The notes under the pieces were generated by a model. The model did no database searches and had not been told where the DNA came from. It worked only from the letters and a program-made list of their open reading frames with translations. DNA of 64,000 nt, taken from Pseudomonas sp. SCA2728.1_7. GTDB taxonomy: Bacteria > Pseudomonadota > Gammaproteobacteria > Pseudomonadales > Pseudomonadaceae. A program made the translations under genes and the position numbers. Below are positions 34,995-44,199 of the stretch, piece by piece. Each line of letters starts with the position of its first letter. Position 1 is the stretch's first letter. The stretch spans positions 4,035,001 through 4,099,000 of the forward strand of contig NZ_CP073104.1 of assembly GCF_018138145.1 (NCBI RefSeq). Reading direction: 5' to 3'.

Positions 34995-36581
34995 ATGAGC
35001 GCTGTCATTGATGACCATGGTCATGCCGACCACGCCCACGGCCCCGCCAAAGGCCTGATGCGCTGGGTGCTGACCACCAACCACAAGGACATCGGCACCC
35101 TGTACCTGTGGTTTGCGTTCTGCATGTTCCTGCTCGGCGGTACGTTCGCGATGGTGATTCGCGCCGAACTGTTCCAGCCCGGATTGCAGATCGTCGAGCC
35201 GGCGTTCTTCAACCAGATGACCACCATGCACGGTCTGGTGATGGTCTTCGGTGCGGTGATGCCAGCGTTCGTCGGCCTCGCCAACTGGATGATCCCGTTG
35301 ATGATCGGCGCGCCGGACATGGCCTTGCCCCGGATGAACAACTTCAGTTTCTGGCTGTTGCCGGCGGCGTTCCTGATCCTCGTGTCGACCCTGTTCACCC
35401 CCGGTGGCGGGCCGAACTTTGGCTGGACGTTCTATGCGCCGCTGTCGACGACGTATGCGCCGGAAAGCGTGACCTTCTTTATCTTCGCCATCCACTTGAT
35501 GGGCATCAGTTCGATCTTGGGTGCGATCAACGTGATCGCGACCATTCTCAACCTGCGTGCTCCCGGCATGACCCTGATGAAAATGCCGCTGTTCGTCTGG
35601 ACCTGGCTGATCACCGCGTTCCTGCTGATCGCGGTGATGCCGGTGCTGGCCGGGTGCGTGACGATGATGTTGATGGACATCCACTTCGGCACCAGTTTCT
35701 TCAGTGCTGCCGGTGGCGGTGACCCGGTGTTGTTCCAGCATGTGTTCTGGTTCTTCGGGCATCCCGAGGTGTACATCATGATCCTGCCGGCCTTCGGCGC
35801 CGTCAGCTCGATCATCCCGACCTTTTCGCGCAAACCGCTGTTTGGCTACACCTCGATGGTTTATGCGACGGCGAGCATCGCCTTCCTGTCGTTCATCGTC
35901 TGGGCGCACCACATGTTCGTGGTCGGCATTCCGCTAGTGGGCGAGTTGTTCTTCATGTACGCCACGCTGCTGATCGCGGTGCCGACCGGGGTGAAGGTGT
36001 TCAACTGGGCCAGCACCATGTGGCAAGGCTCGCTGACCTTCGAAACGCCGATGCTGTTTGCCGTGGCGTTCGTGATCCTGTTCTCCATCGGTGGTTTCTC
36101 CGGACTGATGCTGGCCATCGCCCCGGCGGACTTCCAGTACCAGGACACCTACTTTGTGGTCGCGCACTTCCACTACGTGCTGGTGCCGGGGGCGATCTTC
36201 GGGATCTTCGCCTCGACCTACTACTGGCTGCCGAAATGGACCGGGCACATGTACGACGAAACCCTCGGCAAGCTGCATTTCTGGCTGTCGTTCGTCGGCA
36301 TGAACCTGACCTTTTTCCCGATGCACTTTGTGGGACTGGCGGGGATGCCGCGACGGATTCCGGACTACAACCTGCAGTTCGCCGACTTCAACATGGTCTC
36401 CTCGATTGGTGCGTTCATGTTTGGCGCGACGCAGATTTTCTTCTTGTTCATCGTGATCAAGACCATTCGCGGCGGCCCGCCAGCACCGGCCAAACCGTGG
36501 GATGGTGCGGAAGGTCTGGAGTGGAGCGTGCCGTCACCGGCGCCGTATCACACCTTCACCACGCCGCCGGAAGTGAAATGA
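34995..36581 (+). CDS. coxA: Cytochrome c oxidase subunit I
   Basis: This 528-residue, 12-helix heme-copper oxidase core starts at ATG 34995 after AAAGGAG. Landmarks are the low-spin heme region FFNQMTTMHGLVMVFGAVMP, the CuB/Tyr motif FWFFGHPEVYIMILPAFG, WAHHMFVVGIPLVGELFFMY, and VAHFHYVLVPGAIFGIFAST with the final heme-ligating histidines. It reduces oxygen to water while pumping protons. The operon is interrupted by a REP pair right after this gene. Confidence 0.98.
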   Translation: MSAVIDDHGHADHAHGPAKGLMRWVLTTNHKDIGTLYLWFAFCMFLLGGTFAMVIRAELFQPGLQIVEPAFFNQMTTMHGLVMVFGAVMPAFVGLANWMIPLMIGAPDMALPRMNNFSFWLLPAAFLILVSTLFTPGGGPNFGWTFYAPLSTTYAPESVTFFIFAIHLMGISSILGAINVIATILNLRAPGMTLMKMPLFVWTWLITAFLLIAVMPVLAGCVTMMLMDIHFGTSFFSAAGGGDPVLFQHVFWFFGHPEVYIMILPAFGAVSSIIPTFSRKPLFGYTSMVYATASIAFLSFIVWAHHMFVVGIPLVGELFFMYATLLIAVPTGVKVFNWASTMWQGSLTFETPMLFAVAFVILFSIGGFSGLMLAIAPADFQYQDTYFVVAHFHYVLVPGAIFGIFASTYYWLPKWTGHMYDETLGKLHFWLSFVGMNLTFFPMHFVGLAGMPRRIPDYNLQFADFNMVSSIGAFMFGATQIFFLFIVIKTIRGGPPAPAKPWDGAEGLEWSVPSPAPYHTFTTPPEVK

Positions 36582-36594
36582 AACGCCTGACTTT

Positions 36595-36673
36595 TGTAGG
36601 AGTGAGCCTGCTCGCGATGGCGGTGTGTCAGGCACACCGCGGTGGACCCATCGCGAGCAGGCTCACTCCTACA
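36595..36673. repeat. REP pair inside the cox operon
   Basis: Arms TGTAGGAGTGAGCCTGCTCG... and ...CGAGCAGGCTCACTCCTACA with GCGATGG/CCATCGC extensions surround a spacer that is itself palindromic (GGTGTGTCAGGCACACC). The hairpin starts 14 bases after coxA and ends 25 bases before ctaG, so it lies within one transcript and may lower or stabilise parts of it. Confidence 0.93.
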
Positions 36674-36697
36674 GGGTTTGGTGGGGAGGCATGAACC

Positions 36698-37249
36698 ATG
36701 GCTGACTCGATCTCGCTGAAAAAACTGGTCACCCGCCTGCTCGGCGTGGTGGTGGCGATGTTTGTTTTCGGTTTTGCCCTGGTGCCGATCTACGACGTGA
36801 TGTGCAAAGCCTTCGGCATCAATGGCAAGACCGCCGGGCAGTACGAGGGTGAGCAAGTGGTCGACACTTCTCGCCAGATCCGTGTGCAGTTTCTGTCGAC
36901 CAACACCGCCGACATGCCGTGGGATTTCTACCCCAAGCATGACGAACTCACCGCCAACCCCGGCGCGGTCAACGAGATGATCTTCATCGCGCGCAACCCC
37001 ACCGACAAACCGATGAGTGCGCAAGCCGTGCCGAGCATCGCGCCGAGCAATGCGGCGGCGTATTTCCACAAGACCGAATGCTTTTGCTTTACCCAGCAGG
37101 TGCTGCAGCCCGGTCAGCAGATCGAGATGCCGGTGCGCTTCATTGTTGACCGCGACATGCCCAAGGATGTGAAGCACCTGACGCTGTCCTACACGCTGTT
37201 CGATATCACCGCCCGACATCCGCCGGTGGCTGTAAACACTGGCGGTTGA
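36698..37249 (+). CDS. ctaG: Cytochrome c oxidase assembly protein CtaG (Cox11)
   Basis: This 183-residue copper chaperone delivers CuB to subunit I. It has one N-terminal membrane helix (KLVTRLLGVVVAMFVFGFAL) followed by a conserved Cys (YDVMCKAFG), and the periplasmic copper motif HKTECFCFTQQVLQPGQQIE with CxC. ATG 36698 is chosen over ATG 36691 because GGGAGG is better spaced for it. Confidence 0.95.
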   Translation: MADSISLKKLVTRLLGVVVAMFVFGFALVPIYDVMCKAFGINGKTAGQYEGEQVVDTSRQIRVQFLSTNTADMPWDFYPKHDELTANPGAVNEMIFIARNPTDKPMSAQAVPSIAPSNAAAYFHKTECFCFTQQVLQPGQQIEMPVRFIVDRDMPKDVKHLTLSYTLFDITARHPPVAVNTGG

Positions 37250-37274
37250 GCGTGCCCGATAAGGAGAACAATAA

Positions 37275-38162
37275 ATGGCAACTCATGAGCACTATTACGT
37301 TCCGGCCCAGAGCAAATGGCCGATCATCGCGACCTTCGGCATGGCCATTACCGTGTACGGCCTCGCCACCTGGTTCAACGATCTGAAGGCGGCGCGCCCG
37401 GAATCCCACGGCCCGTACATCTTTTTCGTCGGTGGCCTGTTGCTGGCGTACATGCTGTTCGGCTGGTTCGGTACGGTGATCAAGGAAAGCCGCGCGGGCC
37501 TTTACAGCGCACAGCTGGATCGCTCGTTTCGCTGGGGCATGAGTTGGTTCATCTTCTCCGAGGTGATGTTCTTCGTCGCCTTCTTCGGTGCGCTGTTTTA
37601 CGTGCGGCACGTCTCCGGACCAGCGCTCGGCGGTGAGGGCACCAAAGGCATCGCGCACATGCTCTGGCCGAACTTCCAGTTCACCTGGCCGCTGCTGCAC
37701 ACGCCGGATCCGAAACTGTTCCCGCCGCCGAAAGAAGTCATCAGCCCGTGGGGCCTGCCGCTGATCAACACAATTCTGCTGGTCAGCTCCAGCGTGACCA
37801 TCACCATCGCCCACCATGCCTTGAAGAGGGGCCATCGCGGCGCGCTGAAAATCTGGCTGGCGATCACCGTGCTGCTGGGCTGCGCGTTTCTCGGTTTCCA
37901 GGCTGAGGAATACATGCACGCCTACCACGAACTGGGCCTGACCCTCGGTTCCGGTATTTATGGCGCGACGTTCTTCATGCTCACCGGTTTCCACGGCGCC
38001 CACGTGACCATCGGCACGATCATTCTGTTTGTGATGCTGATGCGCATCATGAAGGGCCATTTCGACAACGAACATCAGTTCGGTTTCGAAGCGGCGAGCT
38101 GGTATTGGCACTTCGTCGACGTGGTGTGGATCGGCCTGTTTATCTTCGTTTACGTACTCTGA
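37275..38162 (+). CDS. coxC: Cytochrome c oxidase subunit III
   Basis: This 295-residue protein has seven predicted membrane helices (WPIIATFGMAITVYGLATWF at the start, HFVDVVWIGLFIFVYVL at the end). Family motifs include MSWFIFSEVMFFVAFFGALF, YMHAYHELGLTLGSGIYGAT and FHGAHVTIGTIILFVMLMRI. AAGGAG precedes ATG 37275. It stabilises the oxidase core. Confidence 0.97.
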   Translation: MATHEHYYVPAQSKWPIIATFGMAITVYGLATWFNDLKAARPESHGPYIFFVGGLLLAYMLFGWFGTVIKESRAGLYSAQLDRSFRWGMSWFIFSEVMFFVAFFGALFYVRHVSGPALGGEGTKGIAHMLWPNFQFTWPLLHTPDPKLFPPPKEVISPWGLPLINTILLVSSSVTITIAHHALKRGHRGALKIWLAITVLLGCAFLGFQAEEYMHAYHELGLTLGSGIYGATFFMLTGFHGAHVTIGTIILFVMLMRIMKGHFDNEHQFGFEAASWYWHFVDVVWIGLFIFVYVL

Positions 38163-38171
38163 GCTTCAACG

Positions 38172-38375
38172 CTACCAAGGCGCATGCGACACCAATTGGC
38201 CGCTGTAAAAGCCCCAGGCGATCAAGCCGACGGTGGCAGCGGCCAATGCCACCCGAACACTCAAGGCGATGACCAGGCGATTGGAACTGCTGTCGTCCTT
38301 GACCAGGAAAAACAGGCCGCTGAACAGGCTGATCACCGTGGCAGTCAGCATCAGGACGATGGCTGTTTTGAGCAT
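38172..38375 (-). CDS. DUF2909 twin-transmembrane protein
   Basis: ATG 38375 gives a 67-residue protein with two helices: MLKTAIVLMLTATVISLFSG and ALSVRVALAAATVGLIAWGF. It matches the DUF2909 twin-transmembrane family found between coxC and SURF1 in Pseudomonas. It is on the strand opposite to the oxidase genes. A role in oxidase assembly is suggested only by its position. Confidence 0.87.
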   Translation of the reverse strand: MLKTAIVLMLTATVISLFSGLFFLVKDDSSSNRLVIALSVRVALAAATVGLIAWGFYSGQLVSHAPW

Positions 38376-38446
38376 GGGAAGAACTCCGGGGGACAGGCGA
38401 TGCAGTTGAGTATAGCGATCGCGACGACTGACTTTGTGGCGCAGCC

Positions 38447-39187
38447 ATGAAGCACTTTCGTCCGGGCGTGATTCCGACCGTGGTGGTGGCGTTGTTGCTG
38501 CCGCTGCTGGTGTCGCTGGGCTTCTGGCAACTGAGCCGGGGCGCCGAAAAAACTGCCCTGCTCGCCAGTTACGCCGAACGCCGCGCCGCCGAACCAATGG
38601 CCAGCAGCGAGTTGCTGAGCAGCGCCGACCTGGCGTATCGCCGCGTGCACCTGCACGGCCAGTTCGATGCGGCGCACAGTCTGTTGCTGGATAACCGTCA
38701 GCGTAACGGCAAGGTCGGCGTCGAACTGCTGCAACCGTTTCAGGATCAACGCACCGGCCAATGGCTGCTGGTCAATCGCGGCTGGTTGCCGTGGCCGGAT
38801 CGCCGCGTGCCGCCACAATTCACTACGCCCACTGAGGCGTTGAATGTCGATGCCTGGGTCTACGTCGCCCCCGGCGCGACCTTCCAGTTGCACGCCGACC
38901 CTGCCAGCAGCACCTGGCCGCAAACCATCACCGCCGTCGAGCCGGCCAAGCTGTGGAAAACCCTCGACCGCGACGGTTTCGCCTACGAATTACGCGCCGA
39001 ACCCGGCCCGGCCAGCTACGAGGCCGATTGGCCGGTGGTTGCCATGGGCCCGGAAAAACACCTCGGTTACGCCGTGCAGTGGTTCGCCATGGCCACCGCC
39101 CTGCTCGGCCTCTACGTCTATTTGGGCTTGCACAACGCAAAGGAGAAACACCATGGGAACGGCCATGAATCCACCCAGCATGTCTGA
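38447..39187 (+). CDS. SURF1 family cytochrome oxidase biogenesis protein
   Basis: This 246-residue protein has the SURF1 layout: an N-terminal helix (PTVVVALLLPLLVSLGFWQL), a periplasmic domain with LLLDNRQRNGKVGVELLQPF and WLLVNRGWLPWPDRRVPPQF, and a C-terminal helix (LGYAVQWFAMATALLGLYVY). SURF1 aids heme A insertion into subunit I. Its 3' end overlaps the next gene by 35 bases. Confidence 0.94.
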   Translation: MKHFRPGVIPTVVVALLLPLLVSLGFWQLSRGAEKTALLASYAERRAAEPMASSELLSSADLAYRRVHLHGQFDAAHSLLLDNRQRNGKVGVELLQPFQDQRTGQWLLVNRGWLPWPDRRVPPQFTTPTEALNVDAWVYVAPGATFQLHADPASSTWPQTITAVEPAKLWKTLDRDGFAYELRAEPGPASYEADWPVVAMGPEKHLGYAVQWFAMATALLGLYVYLGLHNAKEKHHGNGHESTQHV

Positions 39188-39746
39188 GGCGAAACCTGCC
39201 GCCACCCGCCGTCGCGGGCGCATTCAATTGCTGCTGATTGTGCTCGGCGTGATCGGCCCGATGGTGCTCGCCACCGGCATGTACAAATTGCAGTTCTGGG
39301 TACCGGAGGGTCGCAGCTATCACGGCGAACTGATCGGCAACGGCCAGACCCGCGCCGACCTCGGCGTGCAGGCCGACGAGGAGCGCTGGCAGATCCTGGT
39401 CACCGCGCCGAAGGATTGCGCGGTGGATTGCCAGCAACTGGTTTACCTGGCGCGGCAGATCCAGATCGGCCTCGGCCGCGATGCCGGCCGCGCAAGCCAC
39501 GCCCTTGCTGCTGCGCAACCGGTGAGCGCCGATTACGAGGCCAAGCTGACCCGCGAATATCCACAGCTGCAACGTTATCCGCTGGACGCTACGACGTTCA
39601 GCAAAACCACGGGCGACAAGGCCACGCCGCAACTGTGGATCATCGACCCTCACGGCAACCTCGTGCTGCGCTACGAGCCGAATGTGAAAGGCAAGGATCT
39701 GCTCAACGACCTGCGTCACCTGCTGAAACTGTCGAACATCGGATAA
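39153..39746 (+). CDS. Membrane-anchored Sco-like protein of the cox operon
   Basis: ATG 39153 follows AAGGAG by eight bases and lies inside the SURF1 gene; a later ATG at 39180 is possible. The 197-residue product has one N-terminal membrane helix (IQLLLIVLGVIGPMVLATGM) and a soluble domain. Cys89 and Cys93 (PKDCAVDCQQLVY) form a CxxxC, and His167 lies in WIIDPHGNLVLRY. This copies the Cys/Cys/His copper geometry of Sco (Cys84, Cys88, His174 in the gene at 41720), though overall identity looks low. It is conserved at this place in Pseudomonas as a hypothetical protein. A copper or thiol role in CuA assembly is inference. Confidence 0.85.
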   Translation: MGTAMNPPSMSEAKPAATRRRGRIQLLLIVLGVIGPMVLATGMYKLQFWVPEGRSYHGELIGNGQTRADLGVQADEERWQILVTAPKDCAVDCQQLVYLARQIQIGLGRDAGRASHALAAAQPVSADYEAKLTREYPQLQRYPLDATTFSKTTGDKATPQLWIIDPHGNLVLRYEPNVKGKDLLNDLRHLLKLSNIG

Positions 39747-39756
39747 GGGCATCGTC

Positions 39757-40836
39757 ATGGCCAAACCTGGATTTCGCCTCGCGTTGTTTGCCACCCTGCT
39801 GGCACTGATTGTGGTGCTGCTCGGCGCCTATACGCGCCTGACCCACGCCGGCCTCGGCTGTCCGGACTGGCCGGGCTGCTACGGGTTTATCAGCGTGCCG
39901 AAAAGCGAAGCGCAACTGGCCCATGCCGAACTGCATTACCCCGACTCGCCGGTGGAGGCGCACAAGGGCTGGAACGAGATGATCCACCGCTACTTCGCCG
40001 GCACCCTCGGCCTGCTGATTTCGATTCTGGCCGGGCGCGCGTGGGTCAACCGTCGTCATCCGGGACAGCCGTTGAAGCTACCGCTGTTTCTGCTGGCGGT
40101 GGTGTTTGCGCAAGCGGCGTTCGGCATGTGGACGGTGACGCTCAAGCTTTGGCCGCAGGTGGTCACCGGGCATTTGCTCGGCGGCTTTGCGACGCTGAGT
40201 CTGCTGTTTTTGCTGACGTTGCGATTGTCCGGAGTGTTGCCGGCGCTGACCGTGCCCAAGCGTCTGCAGTATTGGGCGACGGCGGGATTGTTGCTGGTGA
40301 TTGGCCAGATCGCGCTGGGTGGCTGGGTCAGTTCCAACTACGCGGCGGTGGCCTGCATCGACTTCCCGACCTGCCACGGGCAATGGCTGCCGCCGGCGGA
40401 TTTCGCCAATGGCTTTCATCTGACTCAACACATCGGCCCGAACTATCTCGGCGGGCAACTCGACAGTGATGCGCGCACGGCGATTCACCTGACTCATCGC
40501 ATTGGTGCGCTGCTGGTGACATTGGTTTTGCTCGGTCTGGCCTGGCAATTGAAAGTGGTCGGCATGACTCGCTTGGCCGGTCTGGTGCTGATTGCCCTCG
40601 CGGCGCAGATCAGCCTCGGCATCAGCAACGTGCTGTTCCATCTGCCGCTGCCGGTGGCGGTCGCGCATAACGCTGGCGGTGCGGCGCTGTTGCTGACGAT
40701 GGTGCTGGTCAATTACCACGCGCGCACCAGTCTGGTTCGGGTCAAACAACCGGTGCTCGCGCGCTGGCGCCTGAGCCCGCGCAAACACTCCGCCGCGCCC
40801 ATCACTATCAAAGGAGAAACGCCGTGGCGATTCTGA
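39757..40836 (+). CDS. ctaA: Heme A synthase (COX15/CtaA)
   Basis: This 359-residue membrane protein converts heme O to heme A. It has eight helices and conserved heme-ligand motifs: [58 protein letters not shown], and in the second half [19 protein letters not shown] and [13 protein letters not shown]. It overlaps cyoE by 13 bases. Confidence 0.95.
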   Translation: MAKPGFRLALFATLLALIVVLLGAYTRLTHAGLGCPDWPGCYGFISVPKSEAQLAHAELHYPDSPVEAHKGWNEMIHRYFAGTLGLLISILAGRAWVNRRHPGQPLKLPLFLLAVVFAQAAFGMWTVTLKLWPQVVTGHLLGGFATLSLLFLLTLRLSGVLPALTVPKRLQYWATAGLLLVIGQIALGGWVSSNYAAVACIDFPTCHGQWLPPADFANGFHLTQHIGPNYLGGQLDSDARTAIHLTHRIGALLVTLVLLGLAWQLKVVGMTRLAGLVLIALAAQISLGISNVLFHLPLPVAVAHNAGGAALLLTMVLVNYHARTSLVRVKQPVLARWRLSPRKHSAAPITIKGETPWRF

Positions 40837-41723
40837 TTGGCGAGCGCCCGCATCAGGCGATCTGGCGTGATTATCTGGAACTGACCAAACCGAAAGTCGT
40901 GGTGCTGATGCTGATCACCTCGCTGGTCGGCATGTTCCTCGCGACCCGTGCCGGGGTGCCGTGGACGGTGCTGGTGTTCGGCAATCTGGGGATTGCGTTG
41001 TGTGCCGGCGGTGCGGCGGCGGTCAATCATGTGGTGGATCGGCGCATTGATGCGGTGATGGCGCGCACGCATAAACGGCCACTGGCCGAGGGCCGGGTTT
41101 CGCCGGCGGCGGCGCTGACCTTTGCGTTGGTTCTGGCGCTGCTCGGCCAGGCCCTGTTGCTGACCTTCACCAATCCGCTGACCGCTTGGCTGACCTTGGC
41201 CTCACTGCTCGGTTATGCGGTGATCTACACCGGTTTCCTCAAACGCGCGACGCCGCAGAACATCGTCATCGGTGGCCTCGCCGGCGCCGCACCGCCGCTG
41301 TTGGGCTGGACCGCCGCCACCGGCCACGTCAGCGCCGAACCGTTGTTGCTGGTGCTGATCATCTTCGCCTGGACGCCGCCGCACTTCTGGGCGCTGGCGA
41401 TTCATCGCAAGGAGGAATACGCCAAGGCCGACATCCCGATGCTGCCGGTCACCCACGGCGAGCACTACACCAAGGTCCATATTCTGCTGTACACGTTTGC
41501 GCTGCTGGCGGTGAGTCTGCTGCCGTACGTGATTCACATGAGCGGCATGCTCTACCTGATTTGCGCACTCGCCCTCGGTGCAAGGTTTCTGCAATGGGCC
41601 GTGGTGCTGTACCGTGGCACTCGGCCGCACGCGGCGATCAACACCTTCAAGTACTCTATTTGGTACTTGTTTCTGCTGTTCATCGCCCTGCTCGTAGACC
41701 ACTACTTACTGTTGAACCTATGA
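40824..41723 (+). CDS. cyoE: Protoheme IX farnesyltransferase (heme O synthase)
   Basis: This 299-residue UbiA-type prenyltransferase makes heme O from heme B and farnesyl diphosphate. It starts at GTG 40824 after AAAGGAG. The Asp-rich substrate motifs are visible: [20 protein letters not shown] and [20 protein letters not shown], and the nine-helix pattern is regular. Its stop overlaps the sco start (ATGA). With ctaA it completes heme A synthesis inside the operon. Confidence 0.96.
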   Translation: MAILIGERPHQAIWRDYLELTKPKVVVLMLITSLVGMFLATRAGVPWTVLVFGNLGIALCAGGAAAVNHVVDRRIDAVMARTHKRPLAEGRVSPAAALTFALVLALLGQALLLTFTNPLTAWLTLASLLGYAVIYTGFLKRATPQNIVIGGLAGAAPPLLGWTAATGHVSAEPLLLVLIIFAWTPPHFWALAIHRKEEYAKADIPMLPVTHGEHYTKVHILLYTFALLAVSLLPYVIHMSGMLYLICALALGARFLQWAVVLYRGTRPHAAINTFKYSIWYLFLLFIALLVDHYLLLNL

Positions 41724-42355
41724 CTCGAACCCAGAAAACCGTCTTCATCCTCGTCGCCGTGATCGCGCTGATCCTCGGCCTGACCGTCAACAAAGTGCTG
41801 AGCGGCAAGGGCCAGGGCGACCCGACTGCGCTGATCGACGCTGGCATCATTCTGCTGCCGCAAAGCCGTAATCTGCCGGACGTGACGATGACCGATCAGG
41901 ACGGCAAACCGGTGGCGATCAATGAGCTCAAAGGTAAGTGGAGTCTGCTGTTCTTCGGCTACACCTTCTGCCCGGACATCTGCCCGACCACATTGGCGCA
42001 GCTACGGCAGATCAAGAGTGAATTGCCCAAGGACGCTGTGGATAAATTGCAGATCGTGCTGGTCAGCGTTGACCCGAACCGCGATAACCCCAAGCAGTTG
42101 AAGCAGTACTTGGGTTACTTCGATCCGCAGTTTGTTGGCCTGACGCCGACCTCGATTGAAGAGCTGCAGAAGGTCGCGAACGCGGTGAGTATTCCGTTTA
42201 TTCCGGCGGATACCAGTAAGCCGAATTACACGGTCGATCACAGCGGAAACCTAGCGGTGATCGGGCCGGATGGCACTCAGCGTGGGTTTATTCGAGCGCC
42301 GCTGAACAACGCCAAACTGGTGGCGCAGCTGCCGGTGATGCTTAACCGCAAATAA
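41720..42355 (+). CDS. SCO1/SenC copper chaperone
   Basis: This 211-residue protein is anchored by an N-terminal helix ([20 protein letters not shown]) and has a thioredoxin fold with copper ligands Cys84 and Cys88 in [15 protein letters not shown] and His174 in [13 protein letters not shown]. Sco proteins metallate the CuA site of subunit II. It is the last gene of the cox operon, followed by a MITE-like repeat with no clear terminator. Confidence 0.95.
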   Translation: MTRTQKTVFILVAVIALILGLTVNKVLSGKGQGDPTALIDAGIILLPQSRNLPDVTMTDQDGKPVAINELKGKWSLLFFGYTFCPDICPTTLAQLRQIKSELPKDAVDKLQIVLVSVDPNRDNPKQLKQYLGYFDPQFVGLTPTSIEELQKVANAVSIPFIPADTSKPNYTVDHSGNLAVIGPDGTQRGFIRAPLNNAKLVAQLPVMLNRK

Positions 42356-42373
42356 AAACTGAAGAGCGAAAAG

Positions 42374-42592
42374 CCCCTCACCCTAGCCCTCTCCCGGAGG
42401 GAGAGGGGACTGAATGGGGAATGCTGTAGAAATACGCCGACCTGTAAGCGCTGTGCTGAATCCATAATCGTCAAGATCGTACAGGTCGATGTGCTGTGCC
42501 GAATCCATAATCGCCAAGATCTTTCAGGTCGATGCATGACGCAAGACAACTCGGTCGGCCCCTCTCCCTCGGGAGAGGGCTGGGGTGAGGGG
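42374..42592. repeat. MITE-like repeat, copy B
   Basis: The inverted ends CCCCTCACCCTAGCCCTCTC and GAGAGGGCTGGGGTGAGGGG each adjoin a local hairpin (CTCTCCCGGAGGGAGAG and CCTCTCCCTCGGGAGAGG). The first 70 bases match the inverse complement of copy A (15454-15614), including GAGGGGACTGA and ATACGCCGACCTG. Copy B is about 60 bases longer and contains a tandem duplication. With the metQ terminator it fills the 42356-42677 gap. Confidence 0.75.
42450..42534 (+). repeat. Tandem 42-bp duplication inside copy B
   Basis: Two units (42450-42491 and 42493-42534), each with CCATAATCG at their middle, differ at four positions and are separated by one base. They share GCTGTG at the start and CAGGTCGATG at the end. 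Two units only and no spacer pattern, so not a CRISPR. Confidence 0.85.
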
Positions 42593-42631
42593 CAGCTTCA
42601 CAGCAGATCCAAAGCCAAACACCAGACACAA

Positions 42632-42660
42632 AAAAGGGGACGCACATGGCGTCCCCTTTT
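42632..42660 (-). terminator. Terminator of metNIQ
   Basis: A 12-bp stem (AAAAGGGGACGC at 42632-42643 and GCGTCCCCTTTT at 42649-42660); read on the minus strand it ends in a T-run, 18 bases beyond metQ. Confidence 0.9.
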
Positions 42661-42677
42661 CGTTGCAGCAATCTAAA

Positions 42678-43448
42678 TCAGAACGCCGGCAATACTGCGC
42701 CTTTGTACTTCTCGGTAATGAATTGCTTCACTTCCGGGCTGTGCAGCGCAGCAGCGAGTTTCTTCATCGCGTCGCTGTCCTTGTTGTCCGCGCGGGACAC
42801 GAGGATGTTCACGTACGGCGAATCATTACCTTCAATCACCAGCGCATCCTTGGACGGATCAAGCTTGGCTTCCAGCGCGTAGTTGGTGTTGATCAGCGCC
42901 AGATCGACCTGGGTCAGCACGCGCGGGATGGTCGCGGCTTCCAGTTCACGGATTTTCAGGTCTTTCGGGTTGGTCGCGATGTCTTTGACGGTCGACAGGA
43001 TGTTGGTCGGATCCTTCAGCGTGATCACGCCAGCCTTGGCCAGCAGCAACAGCGCACGGCCGCCGTTGGTGGCGTCGTTCGGGATGACCACGTTGGCGCC
43101 GCTTGGCAGGTCCTTCAGATCCTTGAGCTTGCTCGAGTAGGCGCCCAGTGGCTCCAGGTGCACGCCGGTCACGGCGACCAGATTAGTACCCTTGGCCTTG
43201 TTGAACTCATTGAGGTAAGGCTGATGCTGGAAGAAGTTGGCGTCCAGACGTTTTTCCGCGACCTGTACGTTCGGCTGAATGTAGTCGGTGAAGACCTTGA
43301 CCTTCAGATCCACACCTTCTTTGGCCAGCGCCGGCTTCACGAACTCGAGGATTTCTGCGTGCGGCACCGGAGTGGCGGCAACGGTCAAGGTTTCGGCGTG
43401 GGCCGAGAATGCTGCAACGGCAGCAAAAGCAGCGATCAGTTTTTTCAT
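42678..43448 (-). CDS. metQ: Methionine-binding protein of the MetNIQ transporter
   Basis: This 256-residue NlpA-family binding protein has a signal peptide (MKKLIAAFAAVAAFSAHAET) without a lipobox, so it is periplasmic rather than lipid-anchored. Motifs are VAATPVPHAEILEFVKPALA, ANFFQHQPYLNEFNKAKG, VVIPNDATNGGRALLLL and TNYALEAKLDPSKDALVIEG. It delivers methionine to MetNI. It lies 76 bases downstream of metI. Confidence 0.93.
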   Translation of the reverse strand: MKKLIAAFAAVAAFSAHAETLTVAATPVPHAEILEFVKPALAKEGVDLKVKVFTDYIQPNVQVAEKRLDANFFQHQPYLNEFNKAKGTNLVAVTGVHLEPLGAYSSKLKDLKDLPSGANVVIPNDATNGGRALLLLAKAGVITLKDPTNILSTVKDIATNPKDLKIRELEAATIPRVLTQVDLALINTNYALEAKLDPSKDALVIEGNDSPYVNILVSRADNKDSDAMKKLAAALHSPEVKQFITEKYKGAVLPAF

Positions 43449-43524
43449 TCAGCTAACTCCTTATGAGGCGCCCGTCTGGCGCCTGCCAGCGAATGGCCGG
43501 CTCATCTGTTCAATACAAAACTGC

Positions 43525-44199
43525 TTATTTGCGCGAGAAATGCACGACCAGTCGATCACCGACCATCTGCAGCACTTGCACCAGAATCAACAGCAACACC
43601 ACGGTGACGATCATCACGTCAGTCTGGAAACGCTGGTAACCGAAACGGATGGCCAGGTCACCCAGACCACCGGCACCGACTACACCGGCCATCGCCGTGT
43701 AGGACACCAGTGTAATCGCCGTCACCGTAATCGCCGCGAAGATGCCCGGGCGGGCTTCCGGCAGCAAGGCGTTCATGATGATCTGCCGCGTGGTCGCGCC
43801 CATCGACTGGGTCGCTTCGATGATGCCGCGATCGACTTCACGCAGCGCGGTTTCCACCAGACGCGCGAAGAACGGTGTGGCACCAACGACCAACGGCGGA
43901 ATCGCACCGGCCACGCCCAGCGACGTGCCGGTGATCAGCACGGTGAACGGGATCATCACGATCAACAGAATAATGAACGGCAGCGAACGCAGGATGTTCA
44001 CCGCCAGCGACATGAATGCGTAGAGGCCACGGTTTTCCAGCAACTGACGCGGGCTGCAGAGGAACAACAACACGCCCAGCGGCAGGCCGAGCAGCACGGT
44101 GAACAGCAGCGAACCGCCAAGCATCAGCATGGTGTCGCCGGTGGCCAGCCAGATTTCGTACCAGTCGATATTGGTGAAGAAACTGATCAGGTCTTCCAT
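43525..44199 (-). CDS. metI: Methionine ABC transporter permease
   Basis: This 224-residue permease has five membrane helices and the EAA-type coupling loop ALREVDRGIIEATQSMGATT followed by RQIIMNALLPEARPGIFAAI. Its ATG shares one base with the metN stop (TAATG), so the two are translationally coupled. Confidence 0.95.
   Translation of the reverse strand: MEDLISFFTNIDWYEIWLATGDTMLMLGGSLLFTVLLGLPLGVLLFLCSPRQLLENRGLYAFMSLAVNILRSLPFIILLIVMIPFTVLITGTSLGVAGAIPPLVVGATPFFARLVETALREVDRGIIEATQSMGATTRQIIMNALLPEARPGIFAAITVTAITLVSYTAMAGVVGAGGLGDLAIRFGYQRFQTDVMIVTVVLLLILVQVLQMVGDRLVVHFSRK

Noticed and set aside
42450..42534. Short CRISPR-like repeat
   Set aside because: There are only two imperfect units with a one-base gap, no spacers and no cas genes.
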